Origin: an uncultured Niabella sp.
Lineage (GTDB): Bacteria > Bacteroidota > Bacteroidia > Chitinophagales > Chitinophagaceae
Direction: 5' to 3'
NCBI GenBank assembly: GCA_934486785.1
Contig: CAKSQK010000001.1
Location: 1-64,000 of the forward strand
Length of the DNA: 64,000 nt
Part shown: piece after piece, positions 52,865 to 61,261 of the stretch
How the letters are laid out: each line of letters begins with the position of its first letter
How positions within the stretch are numbered: the stretch's first letter is position 1
The notes under the pieces: model-generated
What the model saw: the letters and a program-made list of their open reading frames with translations, nothing else
The model's database searches: none
Told to the model about the DNA's origin: nothing
Made by a program: the position numbers and the translations under genes

Positions 52865-53650
52865 ATGGCAAAGAAAAAAGTTACAAAAGAAGAGCCCATC
52901 ATTCTTGTTACCAATGATGATGGCGTGTCGGCTGCCGGCATACGCAGCCTTGTGGAAGCCGTGAAGGACCTGGGAAAAGTGGTGGTAGTAGCGCCAGATA
53001 AACCACAATCAGGCATGGGGCATGCCATTACCATTGGCCAGCCATTGCGCCTGTACGAAGTAGATATTTTTGATGGAATTGAAGCATATGCCTGCTCGGG
53101 CACACCGGTAGATTGTGTAAAACTGTCTGTTGATAAAGTGTTGCACCGTAAACCTGATATTTGCATCAGCGGCGTCAATCACGGCGCCAATCACAGCATC
53201 AACGTCATTTACTCGGGTACCATGTCTGCCGCCATGGAAGCTGCTATTGAAAGCATCCCGGCCATTGGGTTTTCGTTACTGGATTACAGCGCGCACCCTG
53301 ACTTTTCTGCATCGCAGCACTATGCCAGGTTGCTGGTAAAAAAAGTATTGCGCAAAAAAATGCCGCAGCACTTTTTGCTGAACGTGAATATTCCCAAACT
53401 GCCTCTTGAGCAGATAAAAGGTTACAAAATATGCAAACAGGCATATGCCAAGTATAAAGAAAGCTTTATAGAGCGCACAGACCCGCACAACCGCAATTAT
53501 TACTGGCTCACGGGTGAGTTTGTAAACTTTGACAAATCAAGAGATACGGATGTGTGGGCGCTGGCCAACAACTATGTAAGCGTGGTGCCCGTACAGTTCG
53601 ATCTAACCAATTATAAGATCAAAGAAAAGCTGCAAAAGGACTGGAAATAA
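52865..53650 (+). CDS. surE: 5'-nucleotidase SurE
   Basis: 261 residues from the ATG at 52865 (MAKKKVTKEEP). SurE phosphatases act on nucleoside monophosphates and are stationary-phase survival proteins. ILVTNDDGVSAAGIRSL gives the catalytic Asp pair, APDKPQSGMGHAITI the next motif, and ISGVNHGANHSINVIYSGTMSAAMEAA the conserved metal-binding Asn and structural loop. Full length. lpxB begins 56 bases later, so cotranscription is likely, as in many Bacteroidota. Confidence 0.95.
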   Translation: MAKKKVTKEEPIILVTNDDGVSAAGIRSLVEAVKDLGKVVVVAPDKPQSGMGHAITIGQPLRLYEVDIFDGIEAYACSGTPVDCVKLSVDKVLHRKPDICISGVNHGANHSINVIYSGTMSAAMEAAIESIPAIGFSLLDYSAHPDFSASQHYARLLVKKVLRKKMPQHFLLNVNIPKLPLEQIKGYKICKQAYAKYKESFIERTDPHNRNYYWLTGEFVNFDKSRDTDVWALANNYVSVVPVQFDLTNYKIKEKLQKDWK

Positions 53651-53706
53651 GCAACGCAATTATTGCCTTTTCATAAAAAACTAAAACCCATCCCATCGCT
53701 CAAAAA

Positions 53707-54828
53707 TTGTACATAATCGCAGGCGAGGCATCAGGAGATTTGCATGGCAGCAATTTGATACGCGCCATCAAAAACATCAACCCCAATGCAAGCATTCGCG
53801 GGTGGGGCGGTGATAAAATGGAAGCTGCCGGCTGCACGCTGGTAAAGCACTACAGGCACCTGGCCTTTATGGGCTTTGCAGAAGTAGTAATGAACCTGCG
53901 AACCATTTTGCGCAATCTTGATTTTTGTAAAAACGACATCCTGGCGTTTCAACCGGATGTGCTGGTACTGATAGATTACCCCGGCTTTAACCTGCGCATT
54001 GCCAAATGGGCCAAGCAGCAAGGCATAAAAGTGGCTTACTACATTTCTCCACAGGTGTGGGCGTGGAAGGAGAACCGTGTAAAAATGATGAAGCAGTGTA
54101 TTGATCAGATGATCGTGATACTGCCCTTTGAAAAGGATTACTTCAAGAATAAATGGAACTGGGAGGTGGAATACGTAGGCCACCCGCTGCAGGAAGAGAT
54201 CAACCGTAAACTGAATGAGGGCGCAAAACCGCTGCAGCCAACTAATAAGGTTGAAATCACCAAACCCGTCATTGCATTACTGCCCGGCAGCCGCCGGCAG
54301 GAAATAAAGAAGAAGCTGCCGGTAATGCTGGCAGTTAGCCGTTCGTTTCCCACATACCAGTTTGTAGTGGCGCAGGCGCCCGGGCTTGAGCCGGAGTTTT
54401 ACAATGAGTTTACCGCAAATTATCCTGAAGTGGCTTTGGTAAAAAACCAAACCTACGACCTGCTGATGCATGCAAAGGCAGCGCTGGTAACCAGCGGTAC
54501 CGCCACGCTTGAAACAGCTTTGTTTGAAGTGCCGGAAGTGGTTTGCTACAAAGGCTCAGAGATCAGCTACCAGATAGCCAGGCGAGTGATCAATATCAAA
54601 TACATTTCTCTGGTAAACCTGATCATGGATAAAGAAGTGGTAAAAGAGCTGATCCAGGCAGAAATGAACGCCGGTAACATTACCCGCGAATTGTATGCAT
54701 TGCTTCATGACGAGGAAAAACAAAATGCGCTTCAGGCAGATTATAAAAATCTCAAACACATTTTAAGTTCTGAAGGAAGCCCTTCTACGAAAGCAGCAAA
54801 TATCATTTTGCAGTTAGCCGCGAAGTAA
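53707..54828 (+). CDS. lpxB: Lipid-A-disaccharide synthase
   Basis: A 373-residue GT19 glycosyltransferase that joins UDP-2,3-diacyl-GlcN and lipid X. YIIAGEASGDLHGSNLI is the diagnostic start, and TTG at 53707 is the only conventional start codon between the previous in-frame stop and this motif. GWGGDKMEAAGC, DYPGFNLRIAKWAKQ, YYISPQVWAWKENRVKMMK, PLLPGSRRQEIKKKLP-like ALLPGSRRQEI and SGTATLETALFEVPEVVCYK follow. Its 3' end overlaps the convergent DUF6728 gene by 15 bases. Confidence 0.95.
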   Translation: MYIIAGEASGDLHGSNLIRAIKNINPNASIRGWGGDKMEAAGCTLVKHYRHLAFMGFAEVVMNLRTILRNLDFCKNDILAFQPDVLVLIDYPGFNLRIAKWAKQQGIKVAYYISPQVWAWKENRVKMMKQCIDQMIVILPFEKDYFKNKWNWEVEYVGHPLQEEINRKLNEGAKPLQPTNKVEITKPVIALLPGSRRQEIKKKLPVMLAVSRSFPTYQFVVAQAPGLEPEFYNEFTANYPEVALVKNQTYDLLMHAKAALVTSGTATLETALFEVPEVVCYKGSEISYQIARRVINIKYISLVNLIMDKEVVKELIQAEMNAGNITRELYALLHDEEKQNALQADYKNLKHILSSEGSPSTKAANIILQLAAK

Positions 54829-54978
54829 CCTTACAATAATAATCACAATACACAACAGGAACAAAAGAATACTAATGCGGTTGATGCCATGCATCACGCT
54901 CAGGTTAAAGCTCTTTGGCCGGTTTTTATCTTTTTTACTGACCCACAGGTATTCGCCTATTTGCTTAAAAATTCCCAT
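54814..54978 (-). CDS. DUF6728-like small membrane protein
   Basis: A 54-residue protein below common ORF length cut-offs. The ATG at 54978 lies inside the end of the outer-membrane-type gene (22-base overlap), and the stop at 54814 lies in the lpxB 3' end on the other strand. It reads MGIFKQIGEYLWVSKKDKNR, then a short basic stretch, SVMHGINRISILLFLLCIVI and a basic end: one cytoplasmic amphipathic start and one membrane helix. The FKQIGEYLW and MHGINRISIL words match what I know as DUF6728, a Bacteroidota family of unknown role. Confidence 0.7.
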   Translation of the reverse strand: MGIFKQIGEYLWVSKKDKNRPKSFNLSVMHGINRISILLFLLCIVIIIVRLLRG

Positions 54979-55670
54979 GTGTTAAAACTGTTGATACCTT
55001 TTTTGAAAAGCCCGATGTTGAAACCAGCCCTGATGATGGGCTGCATTCTTACCCTTCTTACGCTGCCGTCTGCATGATAATCCACATCCACATAAGGACT
55101 GTACTGGCGTTGTAAAACATCTACAAGAATAGACATGTAATAAAACGTGGTTCCGCCTTTTGCACGACCGCCTGCATAACCACCACCTACCAGTAACGAT
55201 GGGGCGCTTGTTGTAACGGTGTTCTTAAAACTTCCGTTGGCATTTGAATACCGTTGTGTAATAAAATTATATTCAGGCTGCACCTGCGCGTAAAGAAAAG
55301 GCAACGGGTAAGCCCGCAAAAAAACACCGCTCCCGTAAGTATGCTGCCTGATCTTATCATTAAATTCCAGGTAATCTCTGGCGCCTGTAAAAACATAGTT
55401 GATCACGGCGCCAGCATCCACATAATCGTTCAGTTTATACCCTATCATGGGGCTGGCGCCCAGAACCGTGTACCCGCTTGAAAACGATAAGGTAATATTG
55501 CCGCCTGTAAAAAGATTTTCCTTTTTAAAGCCTTTTTCTTGGGGAAATTGTGCTTCGCCTTCTTCATCATTAGCATTTCTAACCCGCGGCTCATCCTGCG
55601 CCACTGCTGTTATTGACAAAGCTAAAAACATCATGGGCAACAGGCAGGCGATGCAATAAATTCTTTTCAT
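54957..55670 (-). CDS. Putative outer-membrane beta-barrel protein
   Basis: A 237-residue exported protein with signal peptide MKRIYCIACLLPMMFLALSI, cleaved near TAVAQ. The mature chain starts acidic (DEPRVRNANDEEGEAQFPQ), then alternates hydrophobic and polar residues with many Gly and Tyr (GGNITLSFSSGYTVLGASPMIGYKL..., LYAQVQPEYNFITQRY), as in 8-stranded outer-membrane barrels. Function unknown. A -7-like TATCTTTA lies upstream (about 55693-55700). The DUF6728 gene overlaps its end. Confidence 0.68.
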   Translation of the reverse strand: MKRIYCIACLLPMMFLALSITAVAQDEPRVRNANDEEGEAQFPQEKGFKKENLFTGGNITLSFSSGYTVLGASPMIGYKLNDYVDAGAVINYVFTGARDYLEFNDKIRQHTYGSGVFLRAYPLPFLYAQVQPEYNFITQRYSNANGSFKNTVTTSAPSLLVGGGYAGGRAKGGTTFYYMSILVDVLQRQYSPYVDVDYHADGSVRRVRMQPIIRAGFNIGLFKKGINSFNTWEFLSK

Positions 55671-55726
55671 GCGATTAATTATTTTGAATAGCGGTAAAGA
55701 TAACCAATAATTGAATTTTACTTAGG

Positions 55727-57121
55727 CTAATCAAATATCTTGCCCGGATTTAAGATATGATTGGGGTCAAAAACCGTTTTCAATCCCCGCAGCAATTGTA
55801 TATGCGCCGGGCCGTAAACAACCTCAACAAACTCTTTTTGGATCAGCCCTACGCCATGCTCCGCGGTAATGGTGCCGCCCAGATTTTTAACGATCGTGAA
55901 CAATTCCTTTAAAATAGCCCGCATCTCCTCATTTTGCCAACTATTTAGTATGCCTTCTTTTTTAATGCGTACGTGCAGGTTTCCATCACCTGCATGCCCG
56001 TAACATACCGCAAAAAAATTGTGCTTTACTCCAAGCGCCTTCACGCTTTTTACCAGCCTGGCAAGTTCTGCACGCGGCACTACAGTGTCCTCTTCAATAG
56101 TATGGCCTTCAGCTTTTACAATTTCAGCCACGCGCCTGCGGAGTTTCCATACTTCTTCTTTCTGTGTGGCATCATGTGCCAATAAAACATCTTTCACCCC
56201 GCAATGCTCCAGCAATGCTGCTATCTGTTCCATTTCCTGCATCAGCAGTTCCTCATTATTACCATCCACTTCAATGATCAAATGTGCCTGCAAATCGTTG
56301 GTAACAGGCAAAATGACGGGTGTTTTTGCCGCGGCCATCTTCACCGAATCTATATCCATCAGCTCCAGGCCACTGGGTGTAAAACCCGACTGGAAAATAC
56401 GGCTTACGGCTTCACATGCTTTTTCAATACTGGTAAAAGTGGCCAGCATAGCCAGATCATATTTGGGATGAGGGATGAGCTTTAATACAATTTTGGTAAC
56501 AATGCCTAATGTGCCTTCGCTGCCAACGAACAACTGCGTGATATTGTAGCCCGTTACGTTTTTTAAAACGTTAGCGCCTGTCCACATGATGGTACTATCT
56601 GCCAAAACCACTTCCAGGTTCAGCACATAGTCTTTTACCACACCGTATTTTACAGCTTTGGGGCCACCGCTGTTATGAGCAATGTTCCCACCAATAAAAC
56701 AACTGCCTCTACTGGCCGGATCTGGCGGAAAGAACAGTCCTTTTTGTTTTACGGCATTCTGCAGCACTTCTGTGATCACGCCGGGCTCAACCGTTACCTG
56801 CAGGTTGCGCTCATCTATTTCAATGATGCGGTTCATACGCTCCAGGCTCAGCAGCACCCCGCCTTTATAAGCCAGCGCCCCGCCGCTAAGCCCGGTGCCG
56901 CCGCCCCGTGGCGTAACAGGTATCAGGTGTTCATTACAGATCTTTAAAATTTCACTTATCTCCTGCGCGGTTTTTGGCTTTAGTACAACATGAGGTAAAA
57001 AGTGAAGCCTTTCAGTGGCATCGGATGCATATTTCTCAAGTACTTCATCATTGGTCAATACATTGGCTTCGCCGATGATCTGCTGAAACTGTTCAATATG
57101 TGCGGGAGTAAGTGCTGACAT
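55727..57121 (-). CDS. FAD-linked oxidase, GlcD-like (D-lactate/glycolate dehydrogenase)
   Basis: A 464-residue flavoprotein. The PCMH-type FAD-binding domain has VTPRGGGTGLSGGALAYKGGVLLSLERMNRIIEID and the SRGSCFIGGNIAHNSGGPKAVKYG motif. The C-terminal domain includes RRRVAEIVKAEGHTIEEDTVVPR, FAVCYGHAGDGNLHVRI (the HAGDGNxH motif) and ITAEHGVGLIQKE. It oxidises a 2-hydroxy acid such as D-lactate or glycolate, with an unidentified acceptor. No glcEF genes are adjacent. It ends before recG on the same strand (33-base gap). Confidence 0.9.
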   Translation of the reverse strand: MSALTPAHIEQFQQIIGEANVLTNDEVLEKYASDATERLHFLPHVVLKPKTAQEISEILKICNEHLIPVTPRGGGTGLSGGALAYKGGVLLSLERMNRIIEIDERNLQVTVEPGVITEVLQNAVKQKGLFFPPDPASRGSCFIGGNIAHNSGGPKAVKYGVVKDYVLNLEVVLADSTIMWTGANVLKNVTGYNITQLFVGSEGTLGIVTKIVLKLIPHPKYDLAMLATFTSIEKACEAVSRIFQSGFTPSGLELMDIDSVKMAAAKTPVILPVTNDLQAHLIIEVDGNNEELLMQEMEQIAALLEHCGVKDVLLAHDATQKEEVWKLRRRVAEIVKAEGHTIEEDTVVPRAELARLVKSVKALGVKHNFFAVCYGHAGDGNLHVRIKKEGILNSWQNEEMRAILKELFTIVKNLGGTITAEHGVGLIQKEFVEVVYGPAHIQLLRGLKTVFDPNHILNPGKIFD

Positions 57122-57153
57122 TCTGCTTTAAAATTAGCCTGAAATTTTCAGCA

Positions 57154-59286
57154 CTACGAAATTTTACTCCACATCGTTTTTCCTTTGTGGGATTGCAGGT
57201 ATTCTTTCATGCGTATATTTTCGGGCAACGAAAGGCCGGGGTCGGCAGTTAAAATACTTTCGCAAAGATTGCGGGCCACTTCTACCATTGGCCTGTCGTT
57301 TACAATATTGGCCAGCTTAAAATCAACCACACCGCTTTGAAGCGTGCCTTCAATATCGCCGGGGCCGCGCAGCTCCAGGTCTTTTTCTGCAATTTCAAAA
57401 CCGTTGTTGGTACTCACCATTATTTTCATTCTTTCACGCGCATTAGCGTTTAACTTTTTGCCGGTAAGCAATATGCAATAGCTTTTTTCTGCACCACGGC
57501 CTACCCTGCCCCGCAACTGGTGCAACTGCGAAAGGCCGAATTTTTCTGAACTTTCAATCAGCATAACAGATGCGTTCGGCACATTTACGCCTACTTCAAT
57601 AACCGTTGTAGAAACCATGATCTGCGTATCGTGCTCAACAAAGCGGCGCATGTTCTCTTCTTTTTGTGCGGCCGGCATTTTACCATGCACCATACTGATC
57701 CAATACTGCGGCTCAGGGAAATAGGTTTTGAGCTCATCATAACCTCGCATCAGGTTTTCATAATCCATTTTCTCACTTTCTTCAATCAACGGAAATATGA
57801 CGTACACCTGCCTGCCTTTGGCTATTTCAGCTTTTAAAAAATCCATCACGGCACTTCTGTCATGATCATACCGGTGCACGGTAGTAACAGGCTTTCGGCC
57901 GGGTGGCAATTCATCAATAATGCTATAATCAAGGTCGCCGTAGGCTGTCATGGCAAGCGTGCGAGGAATCGGCGTGGCCGTCATTACCAAAATATGCGGC
58001 GGAATACCTGCCTTTTCCCAAAGCCTTGCCCGCTGCGCCACACCAAAGCGGTGCTGCTCATCAATAATTACAAAGCCAAGGTTTTTAAACTGAACGGCAT
58101 CTTCAATAACGGCATGCGTACCCAGCAGTAAATGAATGGAACCGCTTTCCACGCCTGCTAAGATGTTTTTACGCTCGCGGCTTTTTGTTGATCCTGTAAG
58201 AATAGCAACCTCAACATCTATTTGGCTCAGCAGCTTTGAAATGGTTTCAAAATGCTGGCGGGCCAGTATTTCGGTAGGCGCCATCATTACGGCCTGAAAA
58301 CCGTTATCAACAGCCAGCAACATGCAAAGCAACGCCACAATCGTTTTTCCGCTGCCCACATCTCCCTGCAGCAGGCGGTTCATTTGCCTACCGCGCGCCG
58401 TATCGGTACGAATTTCTTTAAGCACACGCTTTTGTGCATTGGTCAGCTCAAAGGGTAAATAATGATTGTAAAAACGGTTGAAATAATCGCCCACTTTATC
58501 AAACACCACACCTTTTGAGAAGCGGTGGCGCTGTGAGCGGCGCAGGTTCATACGCAGTTGTGCAAAAAATATTTCTTCAAACTTCAACCGGCGCATGGCA
58601 GCAGTAAAGTCATCATTTGTTTTTGGAAAATGAATGTTGCGGTAAGCCTCAAAGCGTGGCATTAATTTCAGCGATGCGAGGATCTCATCCTGCAGGTTTT
58701 CAGGAACGTCTTTTTCTCTTAAATGCGGCATGAGTGTGGCGGTTAGCTTTCCTATCTGCCTTCCGCCCAGGCCGCGCGCTTTTAATTTTTCTGTAGAAGG
58801 ATATACCGGCTCAAGATGCGCTTTACCCGTTGTTTTGTCCGGCGTCCAGGCTTCAATTTCAGGGTGCACCATCTGGGGTCGCCCATTAAAAAAACTTAAT
58901 TTACCATACACCAGGTAAGCCGTGCCGGGTGCAAGCATTTTTTGTAAGGCACTTATACCCTGAAACCATACCAGTTCCAGCACACCCGTTGTATCAGTAA
59001 GTGTGGAAACCAGGCGGCGGCCCTGCTTTACGCCAATTATTTCAAACGGGCCCATCACCCCGGCGCATTGCACATACTCTTCGGTAAAAGCCGCTATGGC
59101 AGCAATGGGTGTTATTTTGGTTTTATCTACATGCCGAAACGGGAAATGCTGCAACAAGTCGCCAAAGGTATAAATACCAAGTTCTTTCTGCAACAGTTCG
59201 GCCCGCTGCGGTCCAACACCCTTGAGATACAATATAGGGCTTTGTAGTATTTGTGACTGAAAAGCGATAATAATACGTTTTGGCAA
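57154..59286 (-). CDS. recG: ATP-dependent DNA helicase RecG
   Basis: About 710 residues. The N-terminal wedge/OB domain opens SPILYLKGVGPQRAELLQKEL and holds the RecG OB fold. The helicase part has Walker A GDVGSGKTIVAL, DEQHRFG (the DExH box), ATPIPRTLAMTAYGDLD, and QLRGRVGRG motif VI. It remodels stalled forks and Holliday junctions. The frame is open to 59337, but those first residues are encoded by a tandem repeat and a -7-like TATTTTTG (59284-59291), so the start is placed at the TTG at 59286. It could also lie at a nearby ATT. Confidence 0.9.
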   Translation of the reverse strand: MPKRIIIAFQSQILQSPILYLKGVGPQRAELLQKELGIYTFGDLLQHFPFRHVDKTKITPIAAIAAFTEEYVQCAGVMGPFEIIGVKQGRRLVSTLTDTTGVLELVWFQGISALQKMLAPGTAYLVYGKLSFFNGRPQMVHPEIEAWTPDKTTGKAHLEPVYPSTEKLKARGLGGRQIGKLTATLMPHLREKDVPENLQDEILASLKLMPRFEAYRNIHFPKTNDDFTAAMRRLKFEEIFFAQLRMNLRRSQRHRFSKGVVFDKVGDYFNRFYNHYLPFELTNAQKRVLKEIRTDTARGRQMNRLLQGDVGSGKTIVALLCMLLAVDNGFQAVMMAPTEILARQHFETISKLLSQIDVEVAILTGSTKSRERKNILAGVESGSIHLLLGTHAVIEDAVQFKNLGFVIIDEQHRFGVAQRARLWEKAGIPPHILVMTATPIPRTLAMTAYGDLDYSIIDELPPGRKPVTTVHRYDHDRSAVMDFLKAEIAKGRQVYVIFPLIEESEKMDYENLMRGYDELKTYFPEPQYWISMVHGKMPAAQKEENMRRFVEHDTQIMVSTTVIEVGVNVPNASVMLIESSEKFGLSQLHQLRGRVGRGAEKSYCILLTGKKLNANARERMKIMVSTNNGFEIAEKDLELRGPGDIEGTLQSGVVDFKLANIVNDRPMVEVARNLCESILTADPGLSLPENIRMKEYLQSHKGKTMWSKIS

Positions 59287-59298
59287 AAATAATATTTT

Positions 59299-59342
59299 GC
59301 AATTCGCAAAAACAATTGCGTGCAATTTGCAAAACAATCGCG
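59299..59342. repeat. 22-bp tandem repeat between recG and purA
   Basis: GCAATTCGCAAAAACAATTG plus CG (59299-59320) and GCAATTTGCAAAACAATCGC plus G (59322-59342) are near-identical copies in direct order. The left copy also sits in a palindrome TTTTGC-AATTC-GCAAAA. It occupies the divergent region and overlaps the open but probably untranslated start of the recG frame. Confidence 0.6.
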
Positions 59343-59364
59343 CAAAGCAGCAGTTTGCTATTAT

Positions 59365-59396
59365 TTTGGTTTGCTAAAAATGTACCTCTATTTTTG
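59365..59396 (+). promoter_or_regulatory. Promoter of purA
   Basis: TTTG (59365-59368), a 20-base spacer and TATTTTTG (59389-59396) match the Bacteroidota promoter. The purA ATG at 59430 is 33 bases downstream, leaving a short leader. Confidence 0.58.
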
Positions 59397-59429
59397 TAGC
59401 TCTTAAAAACAAGCAATAAATACAAAGTA

Positions 59430-60692
59430 ATGGTAGACGTTATTCTGGGGCTCCAGTGGGGAGATGAAGGAAAAGGGAAGATTGTTGATTATTTCGCGAA
59501 AGATTATGACATAGTAGCCCGTTTTCAGGGCGGCCCAAACGCGGGACACACACTGTACAAAGACGGGAAAAAATTGGTGCTCCATCAAATTCCTTCAGGT
59601 ATTTTTTACCAGGATAAGCTAAACCTGATTGGCAATGGCGTAGTGCTTGACCCCATCACTCTTAAAAGGGAATGTGAAAATGTTTCGGCATTTGGAATTG
59701 ATCTGAAGAAGAATCTTTTTATTTCAGAACGTACCAACATCATTATCCCCACACACCGTGCGTTGGATAAAGCTTCAGAGCTGGCAAAAGGCAAAGAAAA
59801 GATCGGCTCCACACTAAAAGGCATCGGCCCTGCATACATGGATAAAACCGGCCGCAATTCTCTTCGCGTTGGCGACATTATCAGCGGAAATTTTGAAAAA
59901 GCATACCAGCGCTTAAAAGACAAGCACCGTGTCATGCTGGACACTTACCAGTTTACAGAAGACATCAGCGCAGATGAACAGGCCTTTTTTGAAGCGGTTG
60001 AATTTTTACAAACCCTGAATATTGTCAACGGGGAATATTTTATCAACGAGCACATCAGGCAGGGCAAAAAAATCCTGGCTGAAGGTGCGCAGGGCACCAT
60101 GCTTGATGTAGACTTTGGAACGTTCCCATTTGTAACATCTTCCAACACAGTATCAGCAGGCGTTTGCAGCGGGCTTGGCATTGCGCCGCAACTTATTAAA
60201 GAAGTGATCGGCATTACCAAAGCATACTGCACGCGTGTGGGCAGCGGGCCTTTCCCCACTGAACTTGATAATGAGGAAGGCCAAAAACTGCGCGACATTG
60301 GTAAAGAATACGGCGCCACTACGGGCCGCCCGCGCCGCTGCGGCTGGATGGACCTGATTGCCCTGCAATACGCATGCATGATAGACGGCGTTACAAAAAT
60401 TGTAATGACAAAAGCTGATGTGCTGGACGAATTTGAGCAACTGAAAATTTGTACTGCTTACCGCATTAATGGCGAAGAAACCCAACAAATGCCTTTCCGG
60501 CTTGACGAAGGAGATGTGCAGCCCGTGTATAAAAACTTTGATGGCTGGCACACGAATATTTCTGCAATTAAAGACTTTAACAGCCTTCCTGAAAAGATGA
60601 AAACGTATATAGCATACATTAATGATTTTTTAGGTGTTGAAGTTCAATATATATCCAACGGGCCCGAAAGAGAGCAACTGATTATTGTATAA
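59430..60692 (+). CDS. purA: Adenylosuccinate synthetase
   Basis: A 420-residue cytosolic enzyme converting IMP, aspartate and GTP to adenylosuccinate. VDVILGLQWGDEGKGKIVDYFA is the diagnostic P-loop start with the catalytic Asp, GGPNAGHTLY and GIGPAYMDKTGRNSLRVGDI follow, and EGAQGTMLDVDFGTFPFVTSS and TGRPRRCGWMDL complete the signature. Full length, slightly short of E. coli. A good promoter is in front and recG is divergent. A small acidic protein gene follows after 136 bases. Confidence 0.97.
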   Translation: MVDVILGLQWGDEGKGKIVDYFAKDYDIVARFQGGPNAGHTLYKDGKKLVLHQIPSGIFYQDKLNLIGNGVVLDPITLKRECENVSAFGIDLKKNLFISERTNIIIPTHRALDKASELAKGKEKIGSTLKGIGPAYMDKTGRNSLRVGDIISGNFEKAYQRLKDKHRVMLDTYQFTEDISADEQAFFEAVEFLQTLNIVNGEYFINEHIRQGKKILAEGAQGTMLDVDFGTFPFVTSSNTVSAGVCSGLGIAPQLIKEVIGITKAYCTRVGSGPFPTELDNEEGQKLRDIGKEYGATTGRPRRCGWMDLIALQYACMIDGVTKIVMTKADVLDEFEQLKICTAYRINGEETQQMPFRLDEGDVQPVYKNFDGWHTNISAIKDFNSLPEKMKTYIAYINDFLGVEVQYISNGPEREQLIIV

Positions 60693-60780
60693 ATTTTCCC
60701 TAATATTGCCTTCGCAATTTACAGGCAGTTATGCAGCAATTTGCATTTCTTATTTTAATTAAAAACTATTTAAAAATTTG

Positions 60781-60796
60781 GAAGTTTAAAAACTTC
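60781..60796. other. Perfect hairpin before the acidic-protein gene
   Basis: GAAGTTT (60781-60787) and AAACTTC (60790-60796) form a 7-bp perfect inverted repeat with a 2-base spacer, 32 bases before the ATG at 60829. There is no T tract, so it is not a clear terminator. It may be an operator or leader structure. Confidence 0.3.
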
Positions 60797-60828
60797 GAAT
60801 AAAATTTACAGCATAAATTTATTAGATT

Positions 60829-61242
60829 ATGGCAAAATCAAATAAATCAAAAGCGCCGGGCAGCAAAGCTGAAAAAGAACAATCCAAAAAAGTTTCATCA
60901 AAGCCTAAAAAAGAAGAAGAAGCGTTTGATGAGGAAGAAGAACTTTTAGAAGAAGAGGACGAAGCCCCTAAAAAGAAAGGCAAAGCAACGGCAAAAAAAT
61001 CTTCTGGCGATGAAGATGATGACACAGATGATGAAGATGTGGAAGATGACTGGGATAAAGCGGAAGAAGAGGAAGACTGGGACAAAGACTTTGAAGAGTT
61101 TGATATGCCCAAATCTAAAAGTAAAAGCGGTGCAAAATCTAAAAAAGGCTACGATGATGATGACGACTTTAAAGTAGATGACGAATTTGATGACCTTTTT
61201 GGCAACCGTGATGATTTTGATGACGACGAAGACGACTTCTAA
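60829..61242 (+). CDS. Highly acidic low-complexity protein
   Basis: A 137-residue protein made almost wholly of charged residues. The N-terminal third is basic (MAKSNKSKAPGSKAEKEQSK), then acidic runs rich in Asp and Glu alternate with Lys/Ser blocks (KKKGKATAKKSSGDEDDD; KSKSKSGAKSKKGYDDDDDF). No signal peptide or domain is seen, and it is likely disordered. Similar basic-acidic small proteins sit near purA in other Bacteroidota, function unknown. Its composition resembles DNA-mimic or chaperone-like disordered proteins; that is only a comparison. Confidence 0.65.
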   Translation: MAKSNKSKAPGSKAEKEQSKKVSSKPKKEEEAFDEEEELLEEEDEAPKKKGKATAKKSSGDEDDDTDDEDVEDDWDKAEEEEDWDKDFEEFDMPKSKSKSGAKSKKGYDDDDDFKVDDEFDDLFGNRDDFDDDEDDF

Positions 61243-61261
61243 ATCATAAATCAAAGCTGAT

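Noticed and set aside
59421..59429. A TACAAAGTA sequence just before purA, like half of the cassette operator
   Set aside because: Only one arm is present with no TACTTTG partner at the right distance; it is AT-rich leader sequence.
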